DNA of 35,353 nucleotides from Synergistaceae bacterium (GTDB taxonomy: Bacteria; Synergistota; Synergistia; Synergistales; Synergistaceae): positions 1 through 35,353 of the forward strand of contig JAJFTP010000097.1 of NCBI GenBank assembly GCA_021372895.1, in the 5' to 3' direction. A model generated the notes under the pieces. It did no database searches. It was given only the letters and a program-made list of their open reading frames with translations, and was not told the origin of the DNA. The translations under genes were made by a program, and so were the position numbers. Positions 8,336-15,959 of this stretch are shown here, one piece after another (position 1 is the first letter of the stretch; every line of letters starts with the position of its first letter).

Positions 8336-9094
8336 TTACATGCGCACGGACACACCTCTTTTGTGCAGATATTTCTTCAGCTCTGGTATGGAAATTTCAT
8401 TGTAGTGAAACAGAGACGCGGCAAGGACCGCATCTGCCCGGCCCAAGGTGAACGCATCATAGAAGTGTTCGTATGTGCCAGCCCCACCGGAAGCTATTAC
8501 AGGAATGTTGACCCTTGAGCTTATAGCAGCGGTGAGGTCCAGGTCATAGCCTGATTTTGTCCCGTCTTTGTCCATGCTGGTAAGGAGTACCTCTCCGGCG
8601 CCAAGGCTTTCTGCCTTCATTGCCCAGCCTACCGCATCCATATGTTCGGGATGACGTCCTCCTGAAGTGTAGACTTCCCAGTATCCGTCACCCTTGCGCT
8701 TTGCGTCTATCGCAACTACAACGCACTGACTTCCGAATGCCTCTGCACCCTCTTTTATCAGAGATGGATCCTTTACAGCTGCAGAGTTCACGGATACCTT
8801 ATCCGCTCCGGCCCTGAGCATAGATCTGATGTCCTCCACGGTGCGAATGCCCCCGCCTACTGTTATTGGGATGAATACTTTTGACGCTACACGTCGGACA
8901 AGGTCGGCGACCGTATCGCGTGAATCGCTTGTGGCTGTGATATCCAGAAATACTATCTCATCAGCGCCAGCCTCCTGATAAGCCATAGCGCATTCCACGG
9001 GATCTCCCGCGTCCTGCAGGTCGACAAAGTTGACGCCTTTTACTACCCTTCCATCTTTTATATCAAGGCATGGTATTATTCTCTGTGCAAACAT
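8336..9094 (-). CDS. hisF: Imidazole glycerol phosphate synthase, cyclase subunit
   Basis: A 252-residue (beta/alpha)8 barrel. It uses ammonia delivered by HisH to convert PRFAR into imidazole glycerol phosphate and AICAR, the fifth step of histidine synthesis. The catalytic pair Asp11 (PCLDIKDG) and Asp130 (VAIDAKR) occupies the canonical positions. The phosphate-binding motifs TVGGGIRT (78-85) and IASGGAGT are present. Length is normal. It is the last gene of the leftward his operon; its start overlaps the hisH stop by one base (TAATG), so translation is probably coupled. No clear terminator follows. Confidence 0.97.
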   Translation of the reverse strand: MFAQRIIPCLDIKDGRVVKGVNFVDLQDAGDPVECAMAYQEAGADEIVFLDITATSDSRDTVADLVRRVASKVFIPITVGGGIRTVEDIRSMLRAGADKVSVNSAAVKDPSLIKEGAEAFGSQCVVVAIDAKRKGDGYWEVYTSGGRHPEHMDAVGWAMKAESLGAGEVLLTSMDKDGTKSGYDLDLTAAISSRVNIPVIASGGAGTYEHFYDAFTLGRADAVLAASLFHYNEISIPELKKYLHKRGVSVRM

Positions 9095-9714
9095 TATCTG
9101 ACACCTCCGGCAAGTTCTGTAAAACGTTGTAATATGGACAGTCCTGCAGCTCCGCTCTTTTCCGGATGGAACTGACAGCCGAAAAGATTGTTCTCTTCAA
9201 CTGCGGCATCGAATTCCACTCCGTATTCCGATACTGCGGTGACCGATTCTCTGTTCTGAGCCTTCACATAATACGAGTGAACGAAATACATGCAGGCCCC
9301 CTGAGGCAATGCACCCAACAGTCTGCTTTTCTTATCGGTATTTATTGAGTTCCAGCCGATATGGGGTATTTTCAGCCCTTTACCTGACGGGAACAGCAAC
9401 ACTTTCCCCGGCATAATGCCCAAACCGGGAACACCCGGGCTCTCCTCGCTCCATTCAAAAAAGAGTTGCATCCCGGCGCAGATACCCAGAAAAGGCTTCC
9501 CGCTTGCAGCCAATTCCCTTATAGTCTCAGCCAAACCCCGTTTATTTATCTCAGCCATCGCACTTCCGAACGCACCGACGCCCGGAAGTATAACCCCATC
9601 TGCCGATGTGATTTCCTCAGCATTTGAAGCCACAACGTTAGGGCAGCCGATGTGGTCAAGCGCATTGCGCACGCTCTGGAGATTCCCCGCTCCATAGTCG
9701 ATTATTGCTATCAT
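9094..9714 (-). CDS. hisH: Imidazole glycerol phosphate synthase, glutamine amidotransferase subunit
   Basis: A 206-residue class I glutamine amidotransferase that supplies ammonia to HisF. The triad is Cys79 (GICAGMQ), His183 and Glu185 (QFHPEKSG). The usual nucleophile elbow is GICLGMQ; here Ala replaces Leu. The start overlaps the end of hisIE by four bases (ATGA), and its stop overlaps the hisF start. Both arrangements are typical of tight operons. Confidence 0.96.
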   Translation of the reverse strand: MIAIIDYGAGNLQSVRNALDHIGCPNVVASNAEEITSADGVILPGVGAFGSAMAEINKRGLAETIRELAASGKPFLGICAGMQLFFEWSEESPGVPGLGIMPGKVLLFPSGKGLKIPHIGWNSINTDKKSRLLGALPQGACMYFVHSYYVKAQNRESVTAVSEYGVEFDAAVEENNLFGCQFHPEKSGAAGLSILQRFTELAGGVR

Positions 9715-10349
9715 CCCGCACCTTGCTTCCTGTGCCTTGACTCAAGTTCTTTCAAAACATCGTTAAACGGCACACCTGCAGAGATACAGGCTACAAGCAG
9801 ATGGTAAAGCAGATCCGCAGCCTCATAGCGAAACCCGTCTTTATCCCCCGTCGCCGCGGCAATGGCTGTCTCCACTCCCTCTTCGCCGACCTTCTGAGCG
9901 ACTCGTGACCTGCCCTGTGAGAGAAGCCTGGAAGTGTAACTCTCTTCGGGACTTTCGTTTTTGCGCCTGTTCAGGTAGTACCAAAGGCGTCCAAGGAAGG
10001 TGGCCTCTGTAGAATCCTCCGTGCCCCAGAGCGTTCGGTAAAAACAAGTACGTTCTCCGGTGTGGCATGCGGGGCCGTCAGGCCTGACGATCGCAAGCAG
10101 AGTGTCTCCGTCGCAGTCTATGCGCAGCTCAAGGACATGCATGACATTGCCGCTCGTCTCACCCTTGTGCCATATTTCCTGACGCGAACGGCTCCAGAGG
10201 ACAAGCTCGCCGCACGCCGAGGTCATTCTCAGTGAATCCTCGTTGGCCCATCCAGTCATCAGGACTTCCGCGCTTACTGAATCCTGAACTACAACTGGAA
10301 CCAGACCGTTTTTATCAAATTTTATAAGTTCCATGCTTATTTCAGCCAT
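9711..10349 (-). CDS. hisI: Bifunctional phosphoribosyl-AMP cyclohydrolase / phosphoribosyl-ATP pyrophosphatase
   Basis: A 212-residue HisIE fusion that catalyses steps two and three of histidine synthesis. The N-terminal HisI domain (about 1-115) shows the motif SRSRQEIWHKGETSGN and the zinc/metal residues of DCDGD and PACHTGERTC. The C-terminal HisE domain (about 120-205) shows the acidic metal-binding pattern GEEGVETAIAA and the helix FRYEAADLLYHLLV. The frame is open upstream to 10454. The ATG at 10349 is preferred because GGAGGGG lies just before it and the HisI domain begins there. It overlaps the hisA end by eight bases. Confidence 0.95.
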   Translation of the reverse strand: MAEISMELIKFDKNGLVPVVVQDSVSAEVLMTGWANEDSLRMTSACGELVLWSRSRQEIWHKGETSGNVMHVLELRIDCDGDTLLAIVRPDGPACHTGERTCFYRTLWGTEDSTEATFLGRLWYYLNRRKNESPEESYTSRLLSQGRSRVAQKVGEEGVETAIAAATGDKDGFRYEAADLLYHLLVACISAGVPFNDVLKELESRHRKQGAG

Positions 10350-11070
10350 TTTGTCCCCTCCGGCATTTTGCAGCTTCCAACGCATCCGCAAGTCTAATGC
10401 CGCCTTCATATAGGCTTTTCCCGACAACTGCGCCGCTGACGCCTGCCAATGCAAGCGCAGAAATATCTTTCGCCGTCGTTATGCCGCCGGCGGCTACGAT
10501 ATCGTACCCTTTGCCGAGAAACGGCTTGTAGAACTCTGCGCTTGTTCCGCCCATAAGGCCGTCCCGCCCAGTATCAGTCACAAGAAATACACTGAATCCG
10601 ATCCCGTGCATGCTTTTTATCACTTCATCCGGAGAGAGTCCTGTTTCCTCAAGCCAACCGGAATGCACGACCCTGCGGCCTCTCACGTCTATTGCAGGCA
10701 TGACTGCCTTGCCAAATTCGCTGATTATCTTTTTCGGCATGTCAGGGTCCATAAATAGCAGGCTTCCTATCATAACCCTGTCTGCGCCTGAAGAGAGGGC
10801 ATCCCTCACGCAGGTCTCAGAACGCAGGCCTCCGCCATACTGTACGAACATCCCAAGACCCCTTATCTGTTCAAGTATATGCAGATGACAGGGGCAGCCA
10901 AGCTCCGCCCCTTCAAGATCGACGATATGTATATATCTGCAGCCTCCATCGAGAAAACGTTTAGCAGCGTCAACAGGCAGGAGGCCGTAATCTGTTTTTC
11001 TCGCAAAGTCTCCCTCCGTAAGCCTGACGACGCGCCCTCCGTAGAGGTCTATCGCAGGGAAAAGTATCAC
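10342..11070 (-). CDS. hisA: ProFAR isomerase (HisA)
   Basis: A 242-residue (beta/alpha)8 barrel paralogous to HisF. It isomerises ProFAR to PRFAR. The first-strand Asp (FPAIDLYGGRVVRL, residue 8) and the second catalytic region (AIDVRGRR and LVTDTGRDG) are visible, as are the phosphate-binding glycines (YGGGLR, AAGGI). The start codon is GTG, overlapping the hisB stop as GTGA. The protein begins normally at this residue, so the GTG start is well supported. Confidence 0.96.
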   Translation of the reverse strand: MILFPAIDLYGGRVVRLTEGDFARKTDYGLLPVDAAKRFLDGGCRYIHIVDLEGAELGCPCHLHILEQIRGLGMFVQYGGGLRSETCVRDALSSGADRVMIGSLLFMDPDMPKKIISEFGKAVMPAIDVRGRRVVHSGWLEETGLSPDEVIKSMHGIGFSVFLVTDTGRDGLMGGTSAEFYKPFLGKGYDIVAAGGITTAKDISALALAGVSGAVVGKSLYEGGIRLADALEAAKCRRGQNG

Positions 11071-11636
11071 AGCCAGATACCCTTCGTGCTTGGATCCTGC
11101 AATGCCGGAGAGAGTGCCTGGCGCAGCGCCATGCCGACTCCCTTGAAGATGGCCTCGGCAGCATGGTGCGAATTGTCAGCCTCAAGTATTGCAATGTGGA
11201 GCGTTATGCCGCCCTCGCGTGCGATGGCCCTGAAAAATTCCGGGACCAGCTCAAGGTCAAAATCGCCGCACTTTTCTGAGGAGAACGAGCCGCTCCAGTA
11301 AGCACCTCCGCGGCCGCTCAAATCAAGCGCGACACGCGCAAGCGAACCATCCATGGGAAGCAGGCACCAGCCATACCTGTTGGCAGGACCGGACCCCGCT
11401 ATTGTACGAAGCGCACGGCCAAGGCTTATGCCGATATCCTCAACAAGATGGTGGCAATCGACCTCGACGTCGCCCTCAGCCTTGATGAAAAGGCCCAATC
11501 CGGCCCGATGGCACATAAGATCCAGCATATGTGTGAAAAAACCGCAGCCGATATCGATATTTCTCTCTTCGCCCGGATATTCAAGCATAAGCGATATCTC
11601 TGTTTCGTTGGTATTTCGCGTAAACTCGGTCCTCAT
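11067..11636 (-). CDS. hisB: Imidazoleglycerol-phosphate dehydratase
   Basis: A 189-residue monofunctional IGP dehydratase (step six), without a fused phosphatase domain. The manganese-binding motifs are recognisable: HMLDLM (34-39), DCHHLVED (where DDHH is more usual) and the C-terminal NSHHAAEAIFKG. The open frame extends upstream to 11699. The ATG at 11636 gives the normal N-terminus (MRTEFTRNTNET) and overlaps the hisG stop by one base. Because HisB lacks the phosphatase half, histidinol-phosphate phosphatase must be a separate protein. Confidence 0.95.
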   Translation of the reverse strand: MRTEFTRNTNETEISLMLEYPGEERNIDIGCGFFTHMLDLMCHRAGLGLFIKAEGDVEVDCHHLVEDIGISLGRALRTIAGSGPANRYGWCLLPMDGSLARVALDLSGRGGAYWSGSFSSEKCGDFDLELVPEFFRAIAREGGITLHIAILEADNSHHAAEAIFKGVGMALRQALSPALQDPSTKGIWL

Positions 11637-12280
11637 TATTTCACAACCCCTTTGACATAGTTCTCTATCGCGTTCACCACGCCAAACATAGAGCGCCACC
11701 GGAGCTGCACCGCTCCGGGCCCGGCAACGAGGCGCAACGACACGGACTCTGTCTTTTTTATCACTGTCAGGCCGTTGGCGCGGAGCGTGCTTCCCGTCTG
11801 GACAATATCAAAGATACAGTCGCTTAGGCCAAGGGCAGGCGCAAGTTCCACAGAACCATTAAGCTTCAGTATCTTTATCTGCACACCCCATGAGTCAAAG
11901 GTCTTTCCTGCAACGCGAACATATCTGGTCGCAACCTTGAGCCCCATCAGACCGCATGTGCTTCCGCTGAACTTAGCAGCGAATTCGGGGGGTGCGGCAA
12001 CCGCCATAAAGCATTTCCCGCGCCCTGTATCCAGAAGTTCCACAAGGGATATGCCTGCTTCGCCGATGACGTCGCTTCCTGAAATTGCAAGATCTGCAGC
12101 GCCGTAGTGCGCCATTACCGGCACATCTGACGGTTTAGAGAGAAGATAACGGAAGCTGCCGTCCTCTATCACAAGGTTGCGCCCCGGATTTTTAAGTTTT
12201 GCCACCGGAAGTCCCGCGCCTTCAAGTATCTCTATGCAGCTTTGAAGCGAGCGGCCCGTGGGCAGTGCAAAGGTCAGCAT
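11636..12280 (-). CDS. hisG: ATP phosphoribosyltransferase, short catalytic form
   Basis: A 214-residue HisG of the short type (HisG-S), lacking the C-terminal regulatory domain of the roughly 300-residue form. It catalyses the first step, ATP plus PRPP to phosphoribosyl-ATP. It shows the N-terminal ALPTGRS, the middle SDVIGEAG and the C-terminal PRPP-binding stretch DIVQTGSTLRANGL. In known species the short form works only in a hetero-octamer with HisZ, which is encoded immediately upstream. AGGAGGTG lies five bases before its ATG, inside the hisZ 3' end. Confidence 0.96.
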   Translation of the reverse strand: MLTFALPTGRSLQSCIEILEGAGLPVAKLKNPGRNLVIEDGSFRYLLSKPSDVPVMAHYGAADLAISGSDVIGEAGISLVELLDTGRGKCFMAVAAPPEFAAKFSGSTCGLMGLKVATRYVRVAGKTFDSWGVQIKILKLNGSVELAPALGLSDCIFDIVQTGSTLRANGLTVIKKTESVSLRLVAGPGAVQLRWRSMFGVVNAIENYVKGVVK

Positions 12281-13479
12281 GAGAACACCTCCTGTCCTGT
12301 GCAGGAGATGTTTTTCTCTTCCCCTGTCTGGAGAAAGACCGCTTTTTTTGCTGAAAAATCAACCCACCATTTATATTTTCTGAGACCTGCGATCCTTATC
12401 GATTCAGAGCGGTCGCTGTTCCAGCTGAACTCAAACGAAACTCCCTTTTTGCAGAGTCCGTCCGCATAGCGCAGCCCGTCCGCCGGGTCGCAGTTACCGC
12501 ACCAAAGCATGATCTTAGGCGATGGGGATCCGTCTACGCAGTGGTCGGCAAGTTCCTTAAGGTTCAGTGCAAATCCGGCGGCCTCTCCATTCATGCCGAC
12601 CTTTGACAGTAGTCCGTCATAGCGCCCGCCGCCGCCAAGCAGTGTTCCGGATATAGAAGAATAAGCGTTGAATATCGGCCCGCTGTAATATCCAAGATCG
12701 CGCACGAAACCCAGATCCACTCGCAGCCTGTCTCCGAAGCCAAGTTTAGAAAGTGAGTCGCAGAGACGTTTAAGCGGCATAAGGGCCAGCGGTTCGTCAA
12801 GCATCTGCATGGCTTCGCTAATGACAGAACAGTCACCCTTGAGCGAAGGCAAGGCACGCAGAAGTTTCTGCTCTTGCTCATCATCCACCAGCGCGTCAAG
12901 GATCTCCATATAAGACGTGTACGCCCCCTCCTGGAGCGCACCTATGAGTTGCTCTTTCGCACCTTCGGGCAGTCCTTCAAAGAATTTTGACATCACGGAC
13001 ATATCGCCGAGCACAACCGTCGAGTTCTCTATCGAAAGAACATCGAGCGTCCTGAGCAGAAGCGAAACGACTTCGGCATCCGCCCCTGCGCCCTCCCATC
13101 CGATGAGCTCCACCCCGACCTGGTTCTCCTCGAGATTGTGCCTTGGCGGCGGTGGGACAGAGAAGACACGGTCAGCGTATGAAATACGCAGCGGCCGTTC
13201 ATCGTCATCAAAGTGGCTGCTGAGATAAGTCACCGCAGATAGAGTAAGGTCTCCGCGCAGCACGCAAGGCTCCCCGAACGGGGACGTCAGCGCTATAAGG
13301 CGTCTTGCCCTCGAAAGTGACAGTTTTTCCCACACATCCTCAACAAGCTGGAGCTCTGCGGGGCTGAACGGCCTGTAGCCGTAGAAAGCGAAAAGTTCCA
13401 GCGACTTGTTGCGGCAATATTCCAGCTTCGCCGCAGCAGCGCCGCCGATGTTGCTGCATCCCTTTGGGGTTCTGTTCAT
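12274..13479 (-). CDS. hisZ: ATP phosphoribosyltransferase regulatory subunit
   Basis: A 401-residue paralogue of histidyl-tRNA synthetase that lacks aminoacylation function and serves as the regulatory partner of short HisG. The class II synthetase-like fold is suggested by FAFYGYRPFSPAELQLVEDVW near the N-terminus, the motif LRGDLTLSAVTYL (motif-2-like) and GGGGRYDGLLSKVG (about 300-313). It overlaps hisG by seven bases. The start has GAGGT upstream. It is the first gene of the leftward operon and diverges from the HAD-hisC pair across 122 bases. Confidence 0.92.
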   Translation of the reverse strand: MNRTPKGCSNIGGAAAAKLEYCRNKSLELFAFYGYRPFSPAELQLVEDVWEKLSLSRARRLIALTSPFGEPCVLRGDLTLSAVTYLSSHFDDDERPLRISYADRVFSVPPPPRHNLEENQVGVELIGWEGAGADAEVVSLLLRTLDVLSIENSTVVLGDMSVMSKFFEGLPEGAKEQLIGALQEGAYTSYMEILDALVDDEQEQKLLRALPSLKGDCSVISEAMQMLDEPLALMPLKRLCDSLSKLGFGDRLRVDLGFVRDLGYYSGPIFNAYSSISGTLLGGGGRYDGLLSKVGMNGEAAGFALNLKELADHCVDGSPSPKIMLWCGNCDPADGLRYADGLCKKGVSFEFSWNSDRSESIRIAGLRKYKWWVDFSAKKAVFLQTGEEKNISCTGQEVFSC

Positions 13480-13531
13480 TTTATGACCTCACTTATGTTA
13501 ATTGACTATTTTATCTAGCTAAAATGATAGC

Positions 13532-13560
13532 TTGATGTTTTCGTATGCAGGCTATATAAT
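13532..13560 (+). promoter_or_regulatory. Promoter of the HAD-hisC unit
   Basis: TTGATG (13532-13537) and TATAAT (13555-13560) are 17 bases apart, placing transcription start about 35 bases before the HAD gene. The leftward his promoter must overlap or abut it. A minus-strand TAAAAT at 13508-13513 is a possible -10 box, but its -35 is poor. A small inverted repeat (AGCTA/TAGCT, 13518-13533) lies between them and could be an operator. Confidence 0.75.
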
Positions 13561-13601
13561 ATCATGCGTTTATCTGTTTTGCAAATACCGGAGGATTTCT
13601 C

Positions 13602-14408
13602 ATGAAAAACAAGCTTTATCCCGATGCCCTTATCTTTGACATCGACGGCGTTCTGCTTGACGTGCGGCACTCTTTCCCTGAGGTAATACGGCAGTGCATA
13701 CTGCAGGGCTGGGAAATATTCTGCGGGGGGATATCTGATGCAGGAGGGTACACTCAGGCGCATGAGAGGCTTTTAAAGCGGCATGGCGCATTTAACGACG
13801 ACTATGATATCGCGTGGACACTGCTCTCAATTTCGTCGCGCAGCGGCAAGCGCCGTCTTTCCGCAGCGTTCCCGTCTCCGGAGAAACTTGAAGAAGAGAT
13901 AGAAACATTTAAGGGCTCCGTCCCCTTATGGGTCGCTTCGCGTTACGGAGAACTTGTCCCCCGCAGCGAAGTCCGCTCGCTCTGCGCAGAACTGTACGGC
14001 ACAGGAGATACGGGGGGGCTTCATATGCTGGAGACGCCTATGCTGCACTCGCATTGGAGCGAACTGCCCCTGCCGGTCGGAATTTATACCGGCAGAAATC
14101 TCATAGAGTGGGAACTTGCAAAGAAGAGCCTTGGCTGGCAGGATTTCCCGTCTGAACATGTTGTACACTCTGACAGCGGCATTTTAAAACCATCGCCGGA
14201 GGGGCTGGATATCCTATGTAAAAGCCTTGGATCTTGTTCTCCGCTGTTTTTCGGCGATACGGCAAGCGACATGAAAGCGCATAAGGCCTTCGGCAAAGGA
14301 GATTTTGTAGCAATAGGGGAACTGCTGCCTGAAGCCGGGCTGATTTTTAAAGATACGGAGAGTGCCCTTGAGGAGCTTTTAAATTTTCAGAAAGGCAGGC
14401 AGGTATAA
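13602..14408 (+). CDS. HAD-superfamily phosphatase, candidate histidinol-phosphate phosphatase
   Basis: A 268-residue soluble HAD hydrolase (subfamily IA-like). The four motifs are visible: nucleophile and acid Asp13 and Asp15 (IFDIDGVLLD), Thr in IYTGRN, Lys in SDSGILKPSPEGL, and the acidic FFGDTASDMKAH. A helical cap domain fills about residues 25-150. The stop overlaps the hisC start by one base (TAATG), so the two are translationally coupled. The his locus has a monofunctional HisB and no other phosphatase, which makes this a good candidate for the missing histidinol-phosphate phosphatase. The superfamily is broad; substrate is inferred from context only. The start is supported by GGAGG at 13590-13594. 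Confidence 0.85.
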   Translation: MKNKLYPDALIFDIDGVLLDVRHSFPEVIRQCILQGWEIFCGGISDAGGYTQAHERLLKRHGAFNDDYDIAWTLLSISSRSGKRRLSAAFPSPEKLEEEIETFKGSVPLWVASRYGELVPRSEVRSLCAELYGTGDTGGLHMLETPMLHSHWSELPLPVGIYTGRNLIEWELAKKSLGWQDFPSEHVVHSDSGILKPSPEGLDILCKSLGSCSPLFFGDTASDMKAHKAFGKGDFVAIGELLPEAGLIFKDTESALEELLNFQKGRQV

Positions 14409-15526
14409 TGGAGAATAAAAATATTCGGGATATTTTTTATAATATGGCTCGGCCGGCGGTTCGCGACCTGGATGAGTATGACCCTGGCCCCCTTCCCATG
14501 GACGGCATACGTCTGTCGGCAAACGAAAACAACAGAGGCGTCTCACCTAAGGCATATCAGGCGATGCTCCGCACACTTTCCACGGCTAACAGGTACCCTG
14601 ACAGCAGGTGCGGTGAACTCAGAAAGAAAATTGCATCGTTTTGCGGGCTGAAAGCAGAACAAATATTTATAGGAAACGGTCTTGACGGAGTCTTCACTGT
14701 CCTGGGCCGCGCGCTGCTTGACCCAGGAGACGAAGTGATATGCGGCGAACTGACGTTCTCCGTATACTCAGATATTGCCAAAATAATGGGTGCCACTCCG
14801 GTTACAGTCCCTATGACAGGCTCCATGGCCCTTGATGCTGACGGATTTATCGGAGCAATCACCGGAAAGACAAAGATGATATGCTTCTGCAACCCAAATA
14901 ACCCGACAGGTACTATTTCCGGGTCGGATGATATTGTACGTATGCTGGACGCAACGCCTGAAAACGTCCTTTTCATTTTGGATGAGGCATATATCGAATT
15001 TGCAGATAAGCCCGCGCCTTCCGGACTTGGACTGCTTGAAAAATACCCGAACCTCATGATATGCAGAACTTTTTCCAAAATCTACGGGCTCGCCGGCCTG
15101 CGCATAGGATGGGTCGCCGCACATCCCGAACTCATACGTTATCTTTACAAGGTCCGCGAACCGTATTGTGTCTCAGATATAGCTGCGGCGGGAGCAGCGG
15201 CAGCGCTTGAGGACAGGGAGTTCTTTGAAGAGAGCCGCAGCCTCTTTATCGAAGAACGCACAAAACTCTGTCATTTTTTCTCGAAAAACGGCATAGATTT
15301 CATTCCGTCTCAGGCGAACTTTATACTGCTCCCGCTGGGAGACCGCTCCGCAGCTGTGCGGGATGCGCTTGCAAAGGACAACATCGTTGTGCGCCCCCTC
15401 TCTTTCCGCGGCAGTAAAGTACTGCGCGTCTCTGTCGGCCTGCCTGAAGAGAACCTGCGGCTCGAAAAATCGCTCAAAGCGTCCCTGTATTTGCTGAACG
15501 GGGACAAGGACCTCAAGCAGCAATAG
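14408..15526 (+). CDS. hisC: Histidinol-phosphate aminotransferase
   Basis: A 372-residue fold-type I PLP enzyme that transaminates imidazole acetol phosphate with glutamate. The PLP lysine is Lys224 in RTFSKIYGLAGLRIGW. The PLP-binding NPNNPTG (about 162-168) and ILDEAYIEF (Asp192) are in place. The N-terminal LSANENNRG matches the family (usually LNxNEN). Length is normal. Enzymes of this group sometimes also act on aromatic amino acids, notable because aryl-acid catabolism genes follow, but the his context makes histidine synthesis the first reading. No convincing terminator follows; only a TTGCCGCGGCAA palindrome (15528-15539). Confidence 0.94.
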   Translation: MENKNIRDIFYNMARPAVRDLDEYDPGPLPMDGIRLSANENNRGVSPKAYQAMLRTLSTANRYPDSRCGELRKKIASFCGLKAEQIFIGNGLDGVFTVLGRALLDPGDEVICGELTFSVYSDIAKIMGATPVTVPMTGSMALDADGFIGAITGKTKMICFCNPNNPTGTISGSDDIVRMLDATPENVLFILDEAYIEFADKPAPSGLGLLEKYPNLMICRTFSKIYGLAGLRIGWVAAHPELIRYLYKVREPYCVSDIAAAGAAAALEDREFFEESRSLFIEERTKLCHFFSKNGIDFIPSQANFILLPLGDRSAAVRDALAKDNIVVRPLSFRGSKVLRVSVGLPEENLRLEKSLKASLYLLNGDKDLKQQ

Positions 15527-15575
15527 ATTGCCGCGGCAAAAAACACAGTCAATTAACTAAATTTTGTGATAGGGG

Positions 15576-15604
15576 TTGACATATATACGTAAACTGCATA
15601 AAAT
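15576..15604 (+). promoter_or_regulatory. Promoter of the paaK-1 leader transcript
   Basis: TTGACA (15576-15581) and TAAAAT (15599-15604) are separated by 17 bases. Transcription should begin near 15611, about 34 bases before the leader-peptide start codon. Confidence 0.85.
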
Positions 15605-15644
15605 TACCCCCAACATACTGAAAGATGAAAGGAGACATCGGGAT

Positions 15645-15746
15645 ATGGCACATATAGCAATCAACATCGCAGTCTGTGGCACTGTCACGCGGTTCTCCTT
15701 TATCGGCGCGGGTCCCCTTCACGGGATCTGCGCTCGTGCTGCATAA
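15645..15746 (+). CDS. Leader peptide of paaK-1 (33 residues, Phe-Ser-Phe type)
   Basis: A short ORF of 33 codons plus TAA. It starts with ATG ten bases after AAAGGAG (15628-15634) and ends well before the terminator at 15797. It contains the triplet Phe-Ser-Phe at residues 17-19 (codons 15693-15701), followed by four residues, Pro24, two residues, and Gly27-Ile28. The same pattern with Tyr-Ser-Tyr occurs in the paaK-2 leader. Its 3' half encodes RNA arms 15706-15716 and 15723-15733. I infer a regulatory leader whose translation controls the downstream terminator. It has no resemblance to a known structural protein. Confidence 0.78.
   Translation: MAHIAINIAVCGTVTRFSFIGAGPLHGICARAA
15706..15733 (+). 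promoter_or_regulatory. paaK-1 attenuator: leader hairpin (arms 1 and 2)
   Basis: Arm 1 (15706-15716, GCGCGGGTCCC) pairs with arm 2 (15723-15733, GGGATCTGCGC) across a six-base loop, inside the leader ORF. Arm 1 is also perfectly complementary over 11 bases to 15800-15810, which includes part of the left arm of the terminator. Arm 1 begins five bases after the second Phe control codon. A ribosome stalled there would cover arm 1, and a ribosome at the stop codon would cover much of arm 2. Confidence 0.8.
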
Positions 15747-15796
15747 TTCGGGGTAGATAACCGAAACTCAGTATCGTTGCGTAAATTGCCGTTGAA

Positions 15797-15828
15797 GCAG
15801 GGACCCGCGCAGGGGCCCTGCTTTTTTT
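15797..15828 (+). terminator. paaK-1 attenuator: intrinsic terminator
   Basis: GCAGGG (15797-15802) pairs with CCCTGC (15816-15821), with possible further inner pairs, followed by seven T residues (15822-15828). The segment 15800-15810 can instead pair with leader arm 1, which would disrupt the stem. The paaK-1 start codon is 131 bases further on. Confidence 0.85.
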
Positions 15829-15959
15829 GTACCCGAAAGCAGGAAATACGGCACTGAAAATTTAAAAACTATAGACCTATATCCTCTGCTTGCATTCTAT
15901 TTCACTTGTTTTTAGAGAATGACGGAAACACTTACACTAATATATGAGGAGGAAAAAAC

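Noticed and set aside
13497-15558. Shared 10-mer GTTAATTGAC / GTCAATTAAC upstream of hisZ and before the paaK-1 promoter
   Set aside because: Many 10-mers recur by chance in a 35-kb window, and there is no extended similarity around the two copies.
15611-15828. T-box riboswitch upstream of paaK-1, because of the terminator and a GGGTCC-like sequence
   Set aside because: There is no T-box core sequence and no specifier stem, and a well-initiated leader ORF overlaps the hairpin. Ribosome-based attenuation fits better.
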